A DNA stretch of 64,000 nucleotides from Ectothiorhodospiraceae bacterium (lineage in GTDB: Bacteria; Pseudomonadota; Gammaproteobacteria; HK1). The notes under the pieces were generated by a model. The model was not told where the DNA came from and made no database searches. It was given only the letters and a program-made list of their open reading frames with translations. The position numbers and the translations under genes are program-made. This document shows positions 20,481-28,140 of this stretch, piece by piece (within the stretch, counting starts at the first letter, position 1; the number at the start of each line of letters is the position of its first letter). The DNA lies in contig JACKNM010000013.1 in assembly GCA_024234875.1 (NCBI GenBank), forward strand, positions 62,001 through 126,000, written 5' to 3'.

Positions 20481-21698
20481 ATGACCGACCAGCCCGGCGC
20501 CCGCCCGCGACCACTCGACGGGGTACGCGTCGTCGACATCGCCACCTTCGTCGCCGCCCCCTTCGCCGCCGCCTGCCTGGCCGAGTTCGGCGCCGAGGTG
20601 ATCAAGATCGAGAAGCCCGGCATCGGCGACGATCTGCGCCGTCTCGGCACCCGCAGCGAGTCCGGCGACACCTACTGGTGGCTGAACGACGCGCGCAACA
20701 AGGAGTGCATCACGCTCGACCTCAAGGACGAGCGCGGCAAGGCGCTGTTCCGCAAGCTGGTGGCCGACGCGGACGTGGTTGTCGAGAACTTCCGGCCAGG
20801 CACGCTCGAGCGTTGGGGGCTCGGCTACGAGAGTCTGCGCGAGCACAACCGCGGGCTGGTGATGCTGCGCGTCTCCGCCTACGGGCAGACCGGTCCGAAG
20901 CGACACCTGCCCGGCTTCGCGCGCATCGCGCAGGCCTACGCCGGCCTGTCCTATCTCACCGGCCAGCCCGACACGCCACCCCTCATCGCCGGCTCGACCA
21001 CGCTGGCGGACTATCTGAGCGGTCTCTACGGCGCATTCGGGATCCTGCTCGCGCTGCGCGCGCGCGACGCGACCGGCGAGGGCCAGTACATCGACATCGC
21101 GTTGCACGACGGGATCTTCCGCTTCCTCGACGAGTTCGCCGCCGTCTACAGCAAGACCGGATTCGTGCGTGAGCGCACCGGCACCGAGACCCACAGCTCG
21201 GTGCCGCACAGCCACTACCCGACCGGCGACGGCAAGTGGGTGGCGATCGCGTGCACCAACGACAAGATGTTCGCGCGCCTGTGCGAGGTGATCGGACGGC
21301 CCGAGCTCGCGGCCGAGGATCGCTTCGGCAAGAAGGCGAGCCGCATCGAGCACCGCTCGGAGGTGAACGGCATCGTCGCCGACTGGACCTCGTCGCTGCC
21401 GCGCGAGGAGGTGATCCGGCGCTGCGGCGAGGGCGAGGTGCCGTGCGGTCCGATCGCGAGTATCGCCGACATCTTCGAGGAGGAGCAGTTCTGGGTCCGC
21501 GACACGCTGGTGCGGGTCCAGGATCCGCGGGTCGGCGAGCTCGCGGTGCAGGGCACGATCCCGAAGCTGTCGGCGACGCCGGGCGGCATTCGCCACCTCG
21601 GCCCACCGATGGGATCGAGCAACGAGCGCATCTTCAAGGACCGGCTCGGGGTGTCGGACGACGAGTATGCGCAGCTGCAACGCGACGGCGTGATCTGA
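20481..21698 (+). CDS. Class III CoA-transferase (CaiB/BaiF family)
   Basis: 405 residues; moves CoA between carboxylic acids through an enzyme-bound aspartyl-CoA. The nucleophilic Asp is predicted at residue 210 in GQYIDIALHDGIF, equivalent to the formyl-CoA transferase site. Other family blocks are PFAAACLAEFGAEVIKIEKPG, VVENFRPGTLERWGLGYE and MLRVSAYGQTGP. A strong ribosome-binding site, GGAGGAGACC, abuts the ATG. Followed 28 nt later by the SDR gene, so a CoA-thioester degradation route is implied; the acid substrate is unknown. Confidence 0.93.
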   Translation: MTDQPGARPRPLDGVRVVDIATFVAAPFAAACLAEFGAEVIKIEKPGIGDDLRRLGTRSESGDTYWWLNDARNKECITLDLKDERGKALFRKLVADADVVVENFRPGTLERWGLGYESLREHNRGLVMLRVSAYGQTGPKRHLPGFARIAQAYAGLSYLTGQPDTPPLIAGSTTLADYLSGLYGAFGILLALRARDATGEGQYIDIALHDGIFRFLDEFAAVYSKTGFVRERTGTETHSSVPHSHYPTGDGKWVAIACTNDKMFARLCEVIGRPELAAEDRFGKKASRIEHRSEVNGIVADWTSSLPREEVIRRCGEGEVPCGPIASIADIFEEEQFWVRDTLVRVQDPRVGELAVQGTIPKLSATPGGIRHLGPPMGSSNERIFKDRLGVSDDEYAQLQRDGVI

Positions 21699-21726
21699 TC
21701 CCGCCTCCGAGGAGGAGACCGACGAC

Positions 21727-22482
21727 ATGAGCGACAAGCCCCTCGCCGGCAAGGCGGCCCTGGTCACCGGCTCCGCCCGCAACATCGGCCGCGCGATCGC
21801 GCTCGCCCTGGCCGAGGACGGGGCCGCGGTGATGGTCCACAGTCACGGCGACCGCGCCGCGGCGGAGGCGGTGGCGGCGGAGGTGCGCGCGCGCGGGGTC
21901 GCGTCGGCGGTGGCGCTGGCCGACGTCGGGCGCCCCGAGGAGGCCGACGCGTTGGTGGAATCGACCGTGAGCGCGTTCGGCCGGCTCGACATCCTGGTCT
22001 CCAACGCCGCACGCCGTCGCGAGAAGCCGGTGACCGAGATCACCTACGAGGAATGGCGCGAGGTGCTGTCCGTGGCGCTCGACGGCGCGTTCCTGGTCGC
22101 GCGCGCCGCGATCCCGCACATCGTCGCCGCCGGCGGCGGGTCGATCGTCACCATCGGCGGCAGCCCGTCACACATGGGCACGCGCAATCGCGCTCACGTG
22201 CTGGCATCGAAGATGGGGCTGGTCGGGCTGACTCGCGGCATGGCGGCCGAGCTCGGCGAGCACGGGATCAACGTCAACTGCGTGGCGCCGGGGCAGATCG
22301 ACACCGTGCGCGGCGCCTCGGCGGGTACCCGCAACGCGGTGACGCACTCGCGCCCGGTCGCACGCGCCGGCACGCCGCACGAGGTGGCGGCGATGGTGCG
22401 CCATCTCTGCCGACCGGAAGGCGCCTACGTCACCGGGCAGACGATCCACGTCAACGGCGGCATGCTCATGGCCGGCGCGTGA
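21727..22482 (+). CDS. Short-chain dehydrogenase/reductase lacking the catalytic Tyr
   Basis: 251-residue Rossmann SDR. The nucleotide motif is LVTGSARNIGRAIA, then the NNAG-like SNAARRR, and a C-terminal YVTGQTIHVNGGML. The expected YxxxK active site reads V158-L-A-S-K162, so Lys is kept and the proton-donor Tyr is replaced by Val, with His157 adjacent. Ser146 is near the usual catalytic Ser. It may be an SDR with altered chemistry, using His157, or a non-catalytic member. Probably cotranscribed with the CoA-transferase. A GGAGGAGACC-type ribosome-binding site precedes the ATG. Confidence 0.88.
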   Translation: MSDKPLAGKAALVTGSARNIGRAIALALAEDGAAVMVHSHGDRAAAEAVAAEVRARGVASAVALADVGRPEEADALVESTVSAFGRLDILVSNAARRREKPVTEITYEEWREVLSVALDGAFLVARAAIPHIVAAGGGSIVTIGGSPSHMGTRNRAHVLASKMGLVGLTRGMAAELGEHGINVNCVAPGQIDTVRGASAGTRNAVTHSRPVARAGTPHEVAAMVRHLCRPEGAYVTGQTIHVNGGMLMAGA

Positions 22483-22516
22483 CGCCGGGAGCTGGCCCGG
22501 CTCCCGCCGGCCGGGC

Positions 22517-22553
22517 CTGACACCGATTCCGCCAGGAATCGGCGCCTGTCCCC
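22517..22553. repeat. Palindromic intergenic repeat, variant of the 2041 family
   Basis: Stem CCGATTCC (22523-22530) / GGAATCGG (22535-22542) flanked by TGACA and GCCTGTCCCC. The GCCTGTCCCC end matches the ends of the 2041/61967 units; the centre differs. It lies between two convergent genes and could also terminate both transcripts. Confidence 0.5.
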
Positions 22554-22567
22554 AGATCTCCCCGGGC

Positions 22568-22843
22568 TCAGGCCCCCAGCGCGAACATCCGCTCGAGGTC
22601 GTGCCGCGAGAAGGCACGGAAGGCGAGCATGGTGTGGGTGCCGGCGATGCCCTCGACCTCTCCGACGTCGTCGGTGACCAGGCGCGCGAGGTCGTCGTTG
22701 GTGGCGACGCGCACGATGGCGACGAGGTCGTAGCTGCCGCTCACCGAGTACACCTCCGAGACCCCTTCGAGGCTCGCGAGCGCCTCGGCCACGGCGTTGA
22801 CCTTGCCACGCTCGACATTGATGAGCGCAATGGCGGTAACCAT
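22568..22843 (-). CDS. Stand-alone Lrp/AsnC ligand-binding domain protein
   Basis: 91 residues forming only the RAM/AsnC_trans_reg ligand-binding fold: TAIALINVERGKVNAVAEALASLEGV, then VYSVSGSYDLVAIVRV, and a C-terminal THTMLAFRAFSRHDLE. The DNA-binding helix-turn-helix of full Lrp proteins is missing. Such proteins form ring-like oligomers that bind amino acids or other ligands and may partner full-length Lrp regulators. It is convergent with the SDR gene and is followed on the same strand, upstream, by a small unknown gene 24 nt away. Confidence 0.9.
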   Translation of the reverse strand: MVTAIALINVERGKVNAVAEALASLEGVSEVYSVSGSYDLVAIVRVATNDDLARLVTDDVGEVEGIAGTHTMLAFRAFSRHDLERMFALGA

Positions 22844-22867
22844 CGTTTCAGACTCCTCGGCGGGTTC

Positions 22868-23164
22868 TCAGGCGTCGGCGGCGAGCAGGGCGGCCGCGAT
22901 GCGCCGCCATTCCGCCGCGAGTGCATCGACCGCGGGCTCGCGGCCGGCACGCCGGTACCAGTAGCGCGCATTGTCGAGGTCACCCTCGCGCCGGTGCAGA
23001 TAGGCGTGCACCCAGGCGGCGTCGGCATCCGACTCCTCCTGCACGATGCGGTGCGCCGCGTCCCAGTCACCGCGCGCCTCCATCCACAGCGCCCGTAGTC
23101 CGGGCGCCAGCCCGGGAGGCATCGTCCCGTCGGCGACGGAGGTCTCGAAGCTCGCGGCGTCCAC
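22868..23164 (-). CDS. Small conserved-looking hypothetical protein
   Basis: 98 residues from a GTG at 23164 preceded by a GGGA-type site. The sequence is helical and Trp/Tyr-rich, with LRALWMEARGDWDAAHRIVQEE and then WVHAYLHRREGDLDNARYWYRRAGR. These resemble two stacked helix-turn-helix (TPR-like) hairpins. I have a faint memory of similar unnamed proteins in proteobacteria but know no function. It lies 24 nt upstream of the Lrp-like gene on the same strand and may be cotranscribed. The longer open frame to 23410 overlaps the divergent gene and is not supported. Confidence 0.7.
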   Translation of the reverse strand: MDAASFETSVADGTMPPGLAPGLRALWMEARGDWDAAHRIVQEESDADAAWVHAYLHRREGDLDNARYWYRRAGREPAVDALAAEWRRIAAALLAADA

Positions 23165-23312
23165 TGCGTTCCCGCTCGATGATTGGCTCCGGACTGTACC
23201 ACCGCACCGGGAGGGCGCACAGCGGCGCGGCGCTCGACGCGGCTTGACCGTCCGCGCGGTGACGTAGTAGTTCCTCTCGGCCGCCGTCCGGCACGGAACT
23301 CGGAGGTGAACG

Positions 23313-24149
23313 ATGAGCGATCTCGGCGCACGGCAGGTCGGCGACCGGCTCTGGCTCGCCCCGACGGCCACCAAGATCCCACCCGAGGCGCGCGCTGCGG
23401 TGGTGATCACCGGCTCGCACGGCGGGGCCTACGTCGGCTATCTGGCGGCTCGCGCCGGGGTCGCCGCGCTGGTGGTCCACGACGCCGGGGTCGGGCTCGA
23501 CCAGGCCGGCATCGGCAGCCTGCCGTGGTGCGAGCGGCTCGGCATCGCCGCGGTCGCGGTCGACCACCGCAGCGCGCGCATCGGTGACGCCGCCGACATG
23601 CTCGCGCGCGGCACGCTGTCCCACGTCAACGCGAGCGCGGCGGCGCTCGGTTGCACCCCCGGGATGACGTGCGCCGACGCCGCCGAGCACCTGCGCGGCG
23701 CGCGCCCGAGCGCGAGCACGGTGCCGAGCTACGCCGAGGCGCGGCACGTTCTCGGACACAATCGCCACGGCCTTGCCATCGTGTGCATCGACTCGGTCTC
23801 GCTGGTCGCGCCGGAGGATGCCGGCCAGGTGGTGCTCAGTGGCTCGCACGGCGGCGCGGTGGCAGGCCAGCGCGGGCAGCCGATCAAGGTCGCGGCCGCG
23901 GCCGCGTTCTTCAACGACGCAGGGGTCGGCGCCGACGACGCCGGGATCTCCAGGCTGGCGGTGCTCGACGAGCTGGCCATCGCCGGAGCCACCGTCGCGG
24001 CGACCAGCGCGCGCATCGGCGACGGGCGCTCCACGCTCGAGGACGGCCTGGTCAGCCACGTGAACGACCACGCGCGCGCGCTCGGTATCGTGCCGGGCAT
24101 GCGGGCACGCGACGCGGTCGAGCGCGTCGGACCGTCGTCGCCCTGCTGA
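23313..24149 (+). CDS. Uncharacterised protein with two tandem GSHGG domains
   Basis: 278 residues composed of two homologous halves offset by ~145 residues. Repeated landmarks are GSHGG (34-38 and 177-181), DAGVG followed by D-AGI (57-61 and 202-206), ARIGD (88-92 and 233-237), SHVN (103-106 and 248-251), and ALG--PGM near each end. Strictly repeated Gly, His, Asp and Asn residues look like an active or ligand site made twice. No signal peptide or transmembrane segment. It stands alone between divergent promoters, with a GGAGGTG-type site before the ATG. I do not recognise the family and assign no function. Confidence 0.75.
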   Translation: MSDLGARQVGDRLWLAPTATKIPPEARAAVVITGSHGGAYVGYLAARAGVAALVVHDAGVGLDQAGIGSLPWCERLGIAAVAVDHRSARIGDAADMLARGTLSHVNASAAALGCTPGMTCADAAEHLRGARPSASTVPSYAEARHVLGHNRHGLAIVCIDSVSLVAPEDAGQVVLSGSHGGAVAGQRGQPIKVAAAAAFFNDAGVGADDAGISRLAVLDELAIAGATVAATSARIGDGRSTLEDGLVSHVNDHARALGIVPGMRARDAVERVGPSSPC

Positions 24150-24152
24150 CCA

Positions 24153-24170
24153 GCCGCCCCGCGGGGCGGC
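24153..24170 (+). terminator. GC palindrome after the duplicated unknown gene
   Basis: A perfect 18-nt palindrome (GCCGCCCCG and its complement) begins 4 nt after the stop at 24149, with TTTT 10 nt further on. Likely an intrinsic-type terminator separating this gene from the HerA-like gene. Confidence 0.5.
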
Positions 24171-24186
24171 GACGAGGGCTTTTCGC

Positions 24187-24192
24187 TATAGT
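24187..24192 (+). promoter_or_regulatory. Candidate -10 box (TATAGT) of the HerA-like gene
   Basis: TATAGT lies 37 nt before the GTG at 24229, which is preceded by an AGGGAGAAGGAGAGGG purine tract serving as ribosome-binding site. Confidence 0.45.
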
Positions 24193-24228
24193 CCGCCGCA
24201 CCCGAGCGGGAGGGAGAAGGAGAGGGCA

Positions 24229-25770
24229 GTGAGCACCCAGGGGACGATCTTCATCGGCCAGGGCGAGACGCCGCAGCAGCTCGTCTTGCGCCGCGCCAAT
24301 CGCCACGGCCTCGTCGCCGGCGCTACCGGCACCGGCAAGACCGTCACCCTGCAGATCCTCGCCGAGGGGTTCTCGCGCGCCGGGGTCCCGGTGTTCATGG
24401 CCGACGTGAAGGGCGATCTCGCCGGCATCAGCCAGGCCGGCAGCCCGCACCCGAAGCTCGAGGAGCGCGCCCGCGTCATCGGGCTCGAGCCCTACGAGCG
24501 GCGCCCCTTCCCGGTGGTCTTCTGGGATCTCTGGGGCGAGCAGGGGCATCCGGTGCGCACCACCATCTCGGAGATGGGGCCGCTGCTCCTGTCCCGGCTG
24601 ATGGAGCTCAACGAGACCCAGTCCGGGGTGCTCGACATCGCCTTCAAGCTGGCCGACGACGAGGGGCTACTGCTCCTGGATCTCAAGGATCTGCGGGCGA
24701 TGATGGCGCACGTGGCCGAGCACGCGTCGGAGCTGTCGGCGGAGTACGGCAACGTCACCAAGGCCTCGGTCGGCGCCATCCAGCGCCGGCTGCTGAGTCT
24801 CGAGACCCAGGGCGCGGAGCAGTTCTTCGGCGAGCCGGCGCTCGAGATCTGGGACCTGATGCGCACCGATGCCTCCGGTCTCGGACAGATCAACATCCTC
24901 GCCGCCGACCGCCTGATGCAGAACCCGCGGCTGTACTCCACGTTTCTGCTCTGGCTGCTGTCGGAGCTGTTCGAGGAGCTACCGGAGGTCGGCGACCCGG
25001 AGCGCCCCAAGCTCGTGTTCTTCTTCGACGAGGCGCACCTGCTGTTCGAGGATGCGCCGAAGGCGCTGGTCGACAAGGTCGAGCAGGTGGTGCGGCTGAT
25101 TCGCTCCAAGGGGGTCGGCGTGTACTTCGTCACCCAGAGCCCGTCCGACGTGCCCGACGACGTGCTGGGCCAGCTCGGCAACCGGGTGCAGCACGCGCTG
25201 CGTGCGTTCACCCCTCGCGATCGAAAGGCGGTCACCGCCGCCGCGCAGACCTTCCGCCCGAACCCGCGGTTCGACGCCGCGGAGGTGATCGGGCAGCTCG
25301 GTGTCGGCGAGGCGCTGGTCTCCACGCTCGACGAGAAGGGCATCCCGACCGTCGTCGACCGGACGTTGATCCGGCCACCGGCGTCGCGCCTCGGACCGGT
25401 GAGCGAGGCCGAGCGCCAGGCGACGGTGCGCGCGAGCTTCTGCGCCGGGCGCTACGAGCGCGCGGTCGATCGCGAGTCGGCCTACGAGGTCCTGCGCGGG
25501 CGCGCCGATCGGGCGGAGGCGGAGACCCGGGCGCGCGAGCAGGCCGAGGCCCGCGAGGCGGCCGAGCGCGAGGAGGCGCGGCGCGCCGAGCGCGAGCAGG
25601 CGAGCGAGACCCGGCGCGGCGGCACCCGCGCGCGGAGCACCGCCTCGCGCTCCACCGGCAACCGCCAGGGCTTCGTCGAGGCGATGGCGAAGAGCATGCT
25701 GCGCAGCGTCGGCAGCGCCCTCGGGCGCCAGATCGTGCGCGGCGTGCTGGGTTCCCTTCTGCGTCGTTGA
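24229..25770 (+). CDS. HerA/DUF853-type P-loop ATPase
   Basis: 513 residues of the HerA/FtsK-related DUF853 family (YjgR-like). The Walker A is VAGATGTGKTVTLQILAEGF; the Walker B is KLVFFFDEAHLLFEDAP. An FMADVKGDLAGISQAG block and the sensor region VYFVTQSPSDVPDDVLGQLGNRVQHALRAFTPRD are typical. The C-terminal ~90 residues are highly charged (Arg/Glu/Ala, coiled-coil-like) and end in a basic amphipathic segment. Members are predicted hexameric DNA-dependent motors; physiological role unknown. No NurA-like nuclease is adjacent. Confidence 0.92.
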   Translation: MSTQGTIFIGQGETPQQLVLRRANRHGLVAGATGTGKTVTLQILAEGFSRAGVPVFMADVKGDLAGISQAGSPHPKLEERARVIGLEPYERRPFPVVFWDLWGEQGHPVRTTISEMGPLLLSRLMELNETQSGVLDIAFKLADDEGLLLLDLKDLRAMMAHVAEHASELSAEYGNVTKASVGAIQRRLLSLETQGAEQFFGEPALEIWDLMRTDASGLGQINILAADRLMQNPRLYSTFLLWLLSELFEELPEVGDPERPKLVFFFDEAHLLFEDAPKALVDKVEQVVRLIRSKGVGVYFVTQSPSDVPDDVLGQLGNRVQHALRAFTPRDRKAVTAAAQTFRPNPRFDAAEVIGQLGVGEALVSTLDEKGIPTVVDRTLIRPPASRLGPVSEAERQATVRASFCAGRYERAVDRESAYEVLRGRADRAEAETRAREQAEAREAAEREEARRAEREQASETRRGGTRARSTASRSTGNRQGFVEAMAKSMLRSVGSALGRQIVRGVLGSLLRR

Positions 25771-25781
25771 GGAATGCGTCG

Positions 25782-26270
25782 ATGAGCACGCCCTCGTCCG
25801 ATGCGCCGGCCAGCGGCCAGTGTCTGTGCGGGGCGACCCGGCTGCGCCTGATCGGCGCGCCGCTGTGGATCGCCCACTGCCACTGCCACAGCTGCCGCAA
25901 GGCGACCGGCGCGCCGGTGACCACCTACGTCGGAATGCGCACGGCGGACGTCGAGTGGCTGGCCGGCTCGCCGCGGCACTTCGCCTCGTCGCCCGGCGTG
26001 CGCAGAGGTGCCTGCCCGACCTGCTCGAGCCCGCTCACCTACGAGTCGGACCGCTTTCCCGACGAGGTCCACGTCCACCTGAGCGTGCTCGACGCTCCGC
26101 AGGCGTTTCCACCCCGCGGACACGTCTTCTGGTCCGAGCGCATCGCCTGGTTCGATACCGCCGACGGGTTGCCGCGATTCGAGACCACCGGCAGCCAGGG
26201 CACCGCGGTCACCCGCGAGGCCGCACCCGCGGCGACCGCGCTCGGGCGCGAGCAGGGGAAGCACGGGTGA
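25782..26270 (+). CDS. GFA (glutathione-dependent formaldehyde-activating) fold protein
   Basis: 162-residue Mss4-like zinc-fold protein. Cysteine ligands are in GQCLCGATRL, HCHCHSCRKATGAP and ACPTCSSPL, the usual GFA zinc sites. Most family members are annotated by fold; whether this one handles the formaldehyde-glutathione adduct is doubtful. The ATG at 25782 lies 11 nt after the preceding stop with a GAGG site; the stop overlaps the following E1-alpha start as GTGA, so the three genes are probably cotranscribed. Confidence 0.88.
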   Translation: MSTPSSDAPASGQCLCGATRLRLIGAPLWIAHCHCHSCRKATGAPVTTYVGMRTADVEWLAGSPRHFASSPGVRRGACPTCSSPLTYESDRFPDEVHVHLSVLDAPQAFPPRGHVFWSERIAWFDTADGLPRFETTGSQGTAVTREAAPAATALGREQGKHG

Positions 26271-27277
26271 GCTCTCCCATCGGCGCCCTGGCCAACCTGG
26301 ACCGCGACCGCCTGCTCGCCCACTTCGAGACGATGTGCCGAATCCGCGCCTTCGAGGAGAGTGCGCTGGAGGCGCTCGCAGCCGGCGACGTCCCCGGGCC
26401 GCTCCATCCCTCGATCGGCCAGGAGGCGGTGGCGGTGGGGGTGTGCTCGAATCTCCGCCGCGACGACATCGTGCTCTCGACCCACCGCGGCCACGGCCAT
26501 ACCCTGGTCAAGGGCGCGTCGCCGGAGGCGATGATGCGCGAGCTGCTGGGCCGCGCTGGCGGCTGCTGCCGCGGCAAGGGCGGCTCGATGCACATCGCGG
26601 ACTTCTCGGTCGGAATGCTCGGTGCGAACGGCGTCGTCGGCGCCAACATCCTCATCGCCACCGGCGCGGCGCATGCGATCACGCTGCGCGGCGAGGGGCG
26701 GGTCGTGGTCTGCATCTTCGGAGACGGCGCGATGAACCGTGGACCGTTCATGGAGGGGCTCAACTGGGCCCAGGTCTACCGACTACCGGTGATCTTCGTG
26801 TGCGAGGACAACCAGTACGCGGCGACCACGCGCACCGCCACGGTCTCCGCCGGTCCCGGCCCGGCGGCACGGGCGGAGAGTCTGGGCGTCGCCGCCACCA
26901 CCGTCGACGGCAACGATGTCCTCGCCCTCGACGACACCATGCGCGACCTGGTCGGCGCGGTACGCGGCGGGGCCGGCCCGCACCTCGTCCACGCGCGCAC
27001 CTATCGGCTCACCGGCCATACCGGTGCCGACAAGGGGCTCTACCGATCGGCCGAGGAGGTCGAGGAGCGCCGCCTCGACGACCCGATCGCCCGCTGCGCC
27101 GGGTGGCTGCTCGACGCCGGCGTCGAGCACCACGTCCTGGACGACGTGGCAGCCCGCGCCCAGCGTGAGATGGCGGCGGTGCTCGAGGCCGCCCGCAATG
27201 CGCCGTGGCCCGACCCGGCGCACGCGTTCGAGGACGTGCAGGACTTGAGGGGGCCGGGCTTCCCGGCGATCGTCTGA
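26267..27277 (+). CDS. Thiamine-diphosphate E1-alpha subunit (pyruvate/acetoin dehydrogenase type)
   Basis: 336 residues of the alpha subunit of 2-oxo acid or acetoin dehydrogenases. The ThDP-binding motif begins GDGAMNRGPFMEGLNWA and ends about 30 residues later at EDN. HPSIGQEAVAVGVC, GGCCRGKGGSMHIADF and RTYRLTGHTGADKG are further family blocks. It binds ThDP together with a beta subunit to decarboxylate its substrate, but no E1-beta, E2 or lipoyl gene lies nearby. The GTG at 26267 overlaps the GFA stop as GTGA; its own stop overlaps the GNAT start as TGATG. Confidence 0.9.
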   Translation: MSSPIGALANLDRDRLLAHFETMCRIRAFEESALEALAAGDVPGPLHPSIGQEAVAVGVCSNLRRDDIVLSTHRGHGHTLVKGASPEAMMRELLGRAGGCCRGKGGSMHIADFSVGMLGANGVVGANILIATGAAHAITLRGEGRVVVCIFGDGAMNRGPFMEGLNWAQVYRLPVIFVCEDNQYAATTRTATVSAGPGPAARAESLGVAATTVDGNDVLALDDTMRDLVGAVRGGAGPHLVHARTYRLTGHTGADKGLYRSAEEVEERRLDDPIARCAGWLLDAGVEHHVLDDVAARAQREMAAVLEAARNAPWPDPAHAFEDVQDLRGPGFPAIV

Positions 27278-27708
27278 TGAGCACCACTGCAGTGACGGTC
27301 CGCCCCTACGAGGGCCGGGACGAGGAGGCGGTGGTTGCGCTCTGGAGCTCGGTGTTCGCCGGCGACCCGCCGTGGAACGAGCCCCGGGCCATGATCCGGC
27401 GCAAGCTCACGGTGCAGCCCGAGCTGTTCCTGGTGGCCGAGCGAGGCGGCGCGGTGGTGGGCACCGTGCTCGCCGGCTTCGACGGCGTCCGCGGGTGGAT
27501 TCACCATCTCGCGGTGGATCCGGGCCACCGCCGCGCCGGCATCGGCGGTGAGCTGATGCGCGCGGCCGAGGCCGGTCTGACCCGGCTCGGCTGCCCGAAG
27601 GTCAACCTCCAGGTCCGCGCCACCAACACCGCGGTGATCGCGTTCTACGAGAGCCTCGGCTACGACGTCGAGGAGCGGGCGAGCATGGGGCGCCGGCTCG
27701 GGAACTGA
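27277..27708 (+). CDS. GNAT-family N-acetyltransferase
   Basis: 143 residues with a full GNAT fold. Motif A is IHHLAVDPGHRRAGIGGELMRAAE, containing the acetyl-CoA loop R-R-A-G-I-G. The C-terminal VRATNTAVIAFYESLGYDVEERASMGRRL resembles the YpeA group. Catalyses acetyl transfer from acetyl-CoA to an amine; the target is unknown. The start overlaps the E1-alpha stop by one base. Confidence 0.92.
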   Translation: MSTTAVTVRPYEGRDEEAVVALWSSVFAGDPPWNEPRAMIRRKLTVQPELFLVAERGGAVVGTVLAGFDGVRGWIHHLAVDPGHRRAGIGGELMRAAEAGLTRLGCPKVNLQVRATNTAVIAFYESLGYDVEERASMGRRLGN

Positions 27709-27729
27709 CCCGGGGCACGAATCCCCGGG
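27709..27729. terminator. Hairpin between convergent genes
   Basis: CCCGGGG (27709-27715) pairs with CCCCGGG (27723-27729) around a 7-nt loop, immediately after the GNAT stop. No long T-run. It could serve both convergent transcripts. Confidence 0.45.
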
Positions 27730-27764
27730 CCTCGCAGCGGTCTTCTCGTGTTGCGCCCTTCGGC

Positions 27765-27956
27765 TCAGCGCACGAGCTTGTCGGTCGCGCGGTACGGCCC
27801 CGGGCCCCACGGACCGTAGGCGTTGCTCACCCGGTCTGCCTCGACCCCCGTGGTGGCGTCCACGGTGCTCGCGCCGCCGGTGACCTGGCCGAGCTCCTCG
27901 TCCCCGAGCGGCCGGTCCTGTTCACGGTTGACCTCGTCGACTCGCTTCCTGCTCAT
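27765..27956 (-). CDS. Small peptide with double-glycine (bacteriocin-type) leader
   Basis: 63 residues from the ATG at 27956, with AGGAG immediately upstream. Residues 1-28 fit a double-glycine leader: LGDEELGQVTGG places Leu at -12, Glu -8, Leu -7, Val -4 and Gly-Gly at -2/-1 of the presumed cut. The remaining 35 residues would be the mature part. It has no Cys, four Thr and two Ser, and an aromatic Gly/Pro patch, NAYGPWGPGPYR. Peptides of this design are processed by C39-peptidase ABC exporters or are ribosomally made, modified peptide precursors. No exporter or modification enzyme is in the window, so function is a guess. A longer start at 27992 lacks a good ribosome-binding site. Confidence 0.55.
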   Translation of the reverse strand: MSRKRVDEVNREQDRPLGDEELGQVTGGASTVDATTGVEADRVSNAYGPWGPGPYRATDKLVR

Positions 27957-28089
27957 TGCTCCTGCCTGCGGTTGCGTGACTCCCCGAGCCACGCGGACAC
28001 CCTATTTCCGCCTGCGGCGCCCGTCCGTGACCCGTGCCTCAATCCATTCCCCGCGACGGTCGAGCGACGCGACCGGGGAACCGGCTACC

Positions 28090-28125
28090 GGCGACGGGCT
28101 CGCGCGCGAGTGCGTGTCCTCCTCC
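28090..28125. repeat. Decayed copy of the 2041-type palindromic repeat
   Basis: It shares GGCTCGCGCGCGAG and GCGTG with the unit at 2041-2076 but the CCAGTCCCC/ACAGG ends have drifted. It lies in the gap between the small peptide gene and the serA stop at 28141. Confidence 0.45.
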
Positions 28126-28140
28126 ACCGGGACCGCCCCT

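Noticed and set aside
23165..23410. Extended N-terminus for the small unknown protein
   Set aside because: It would overlap the start of the divergent duplicated gene, and its sequence is low-complexity Arg/Ser/Pro.
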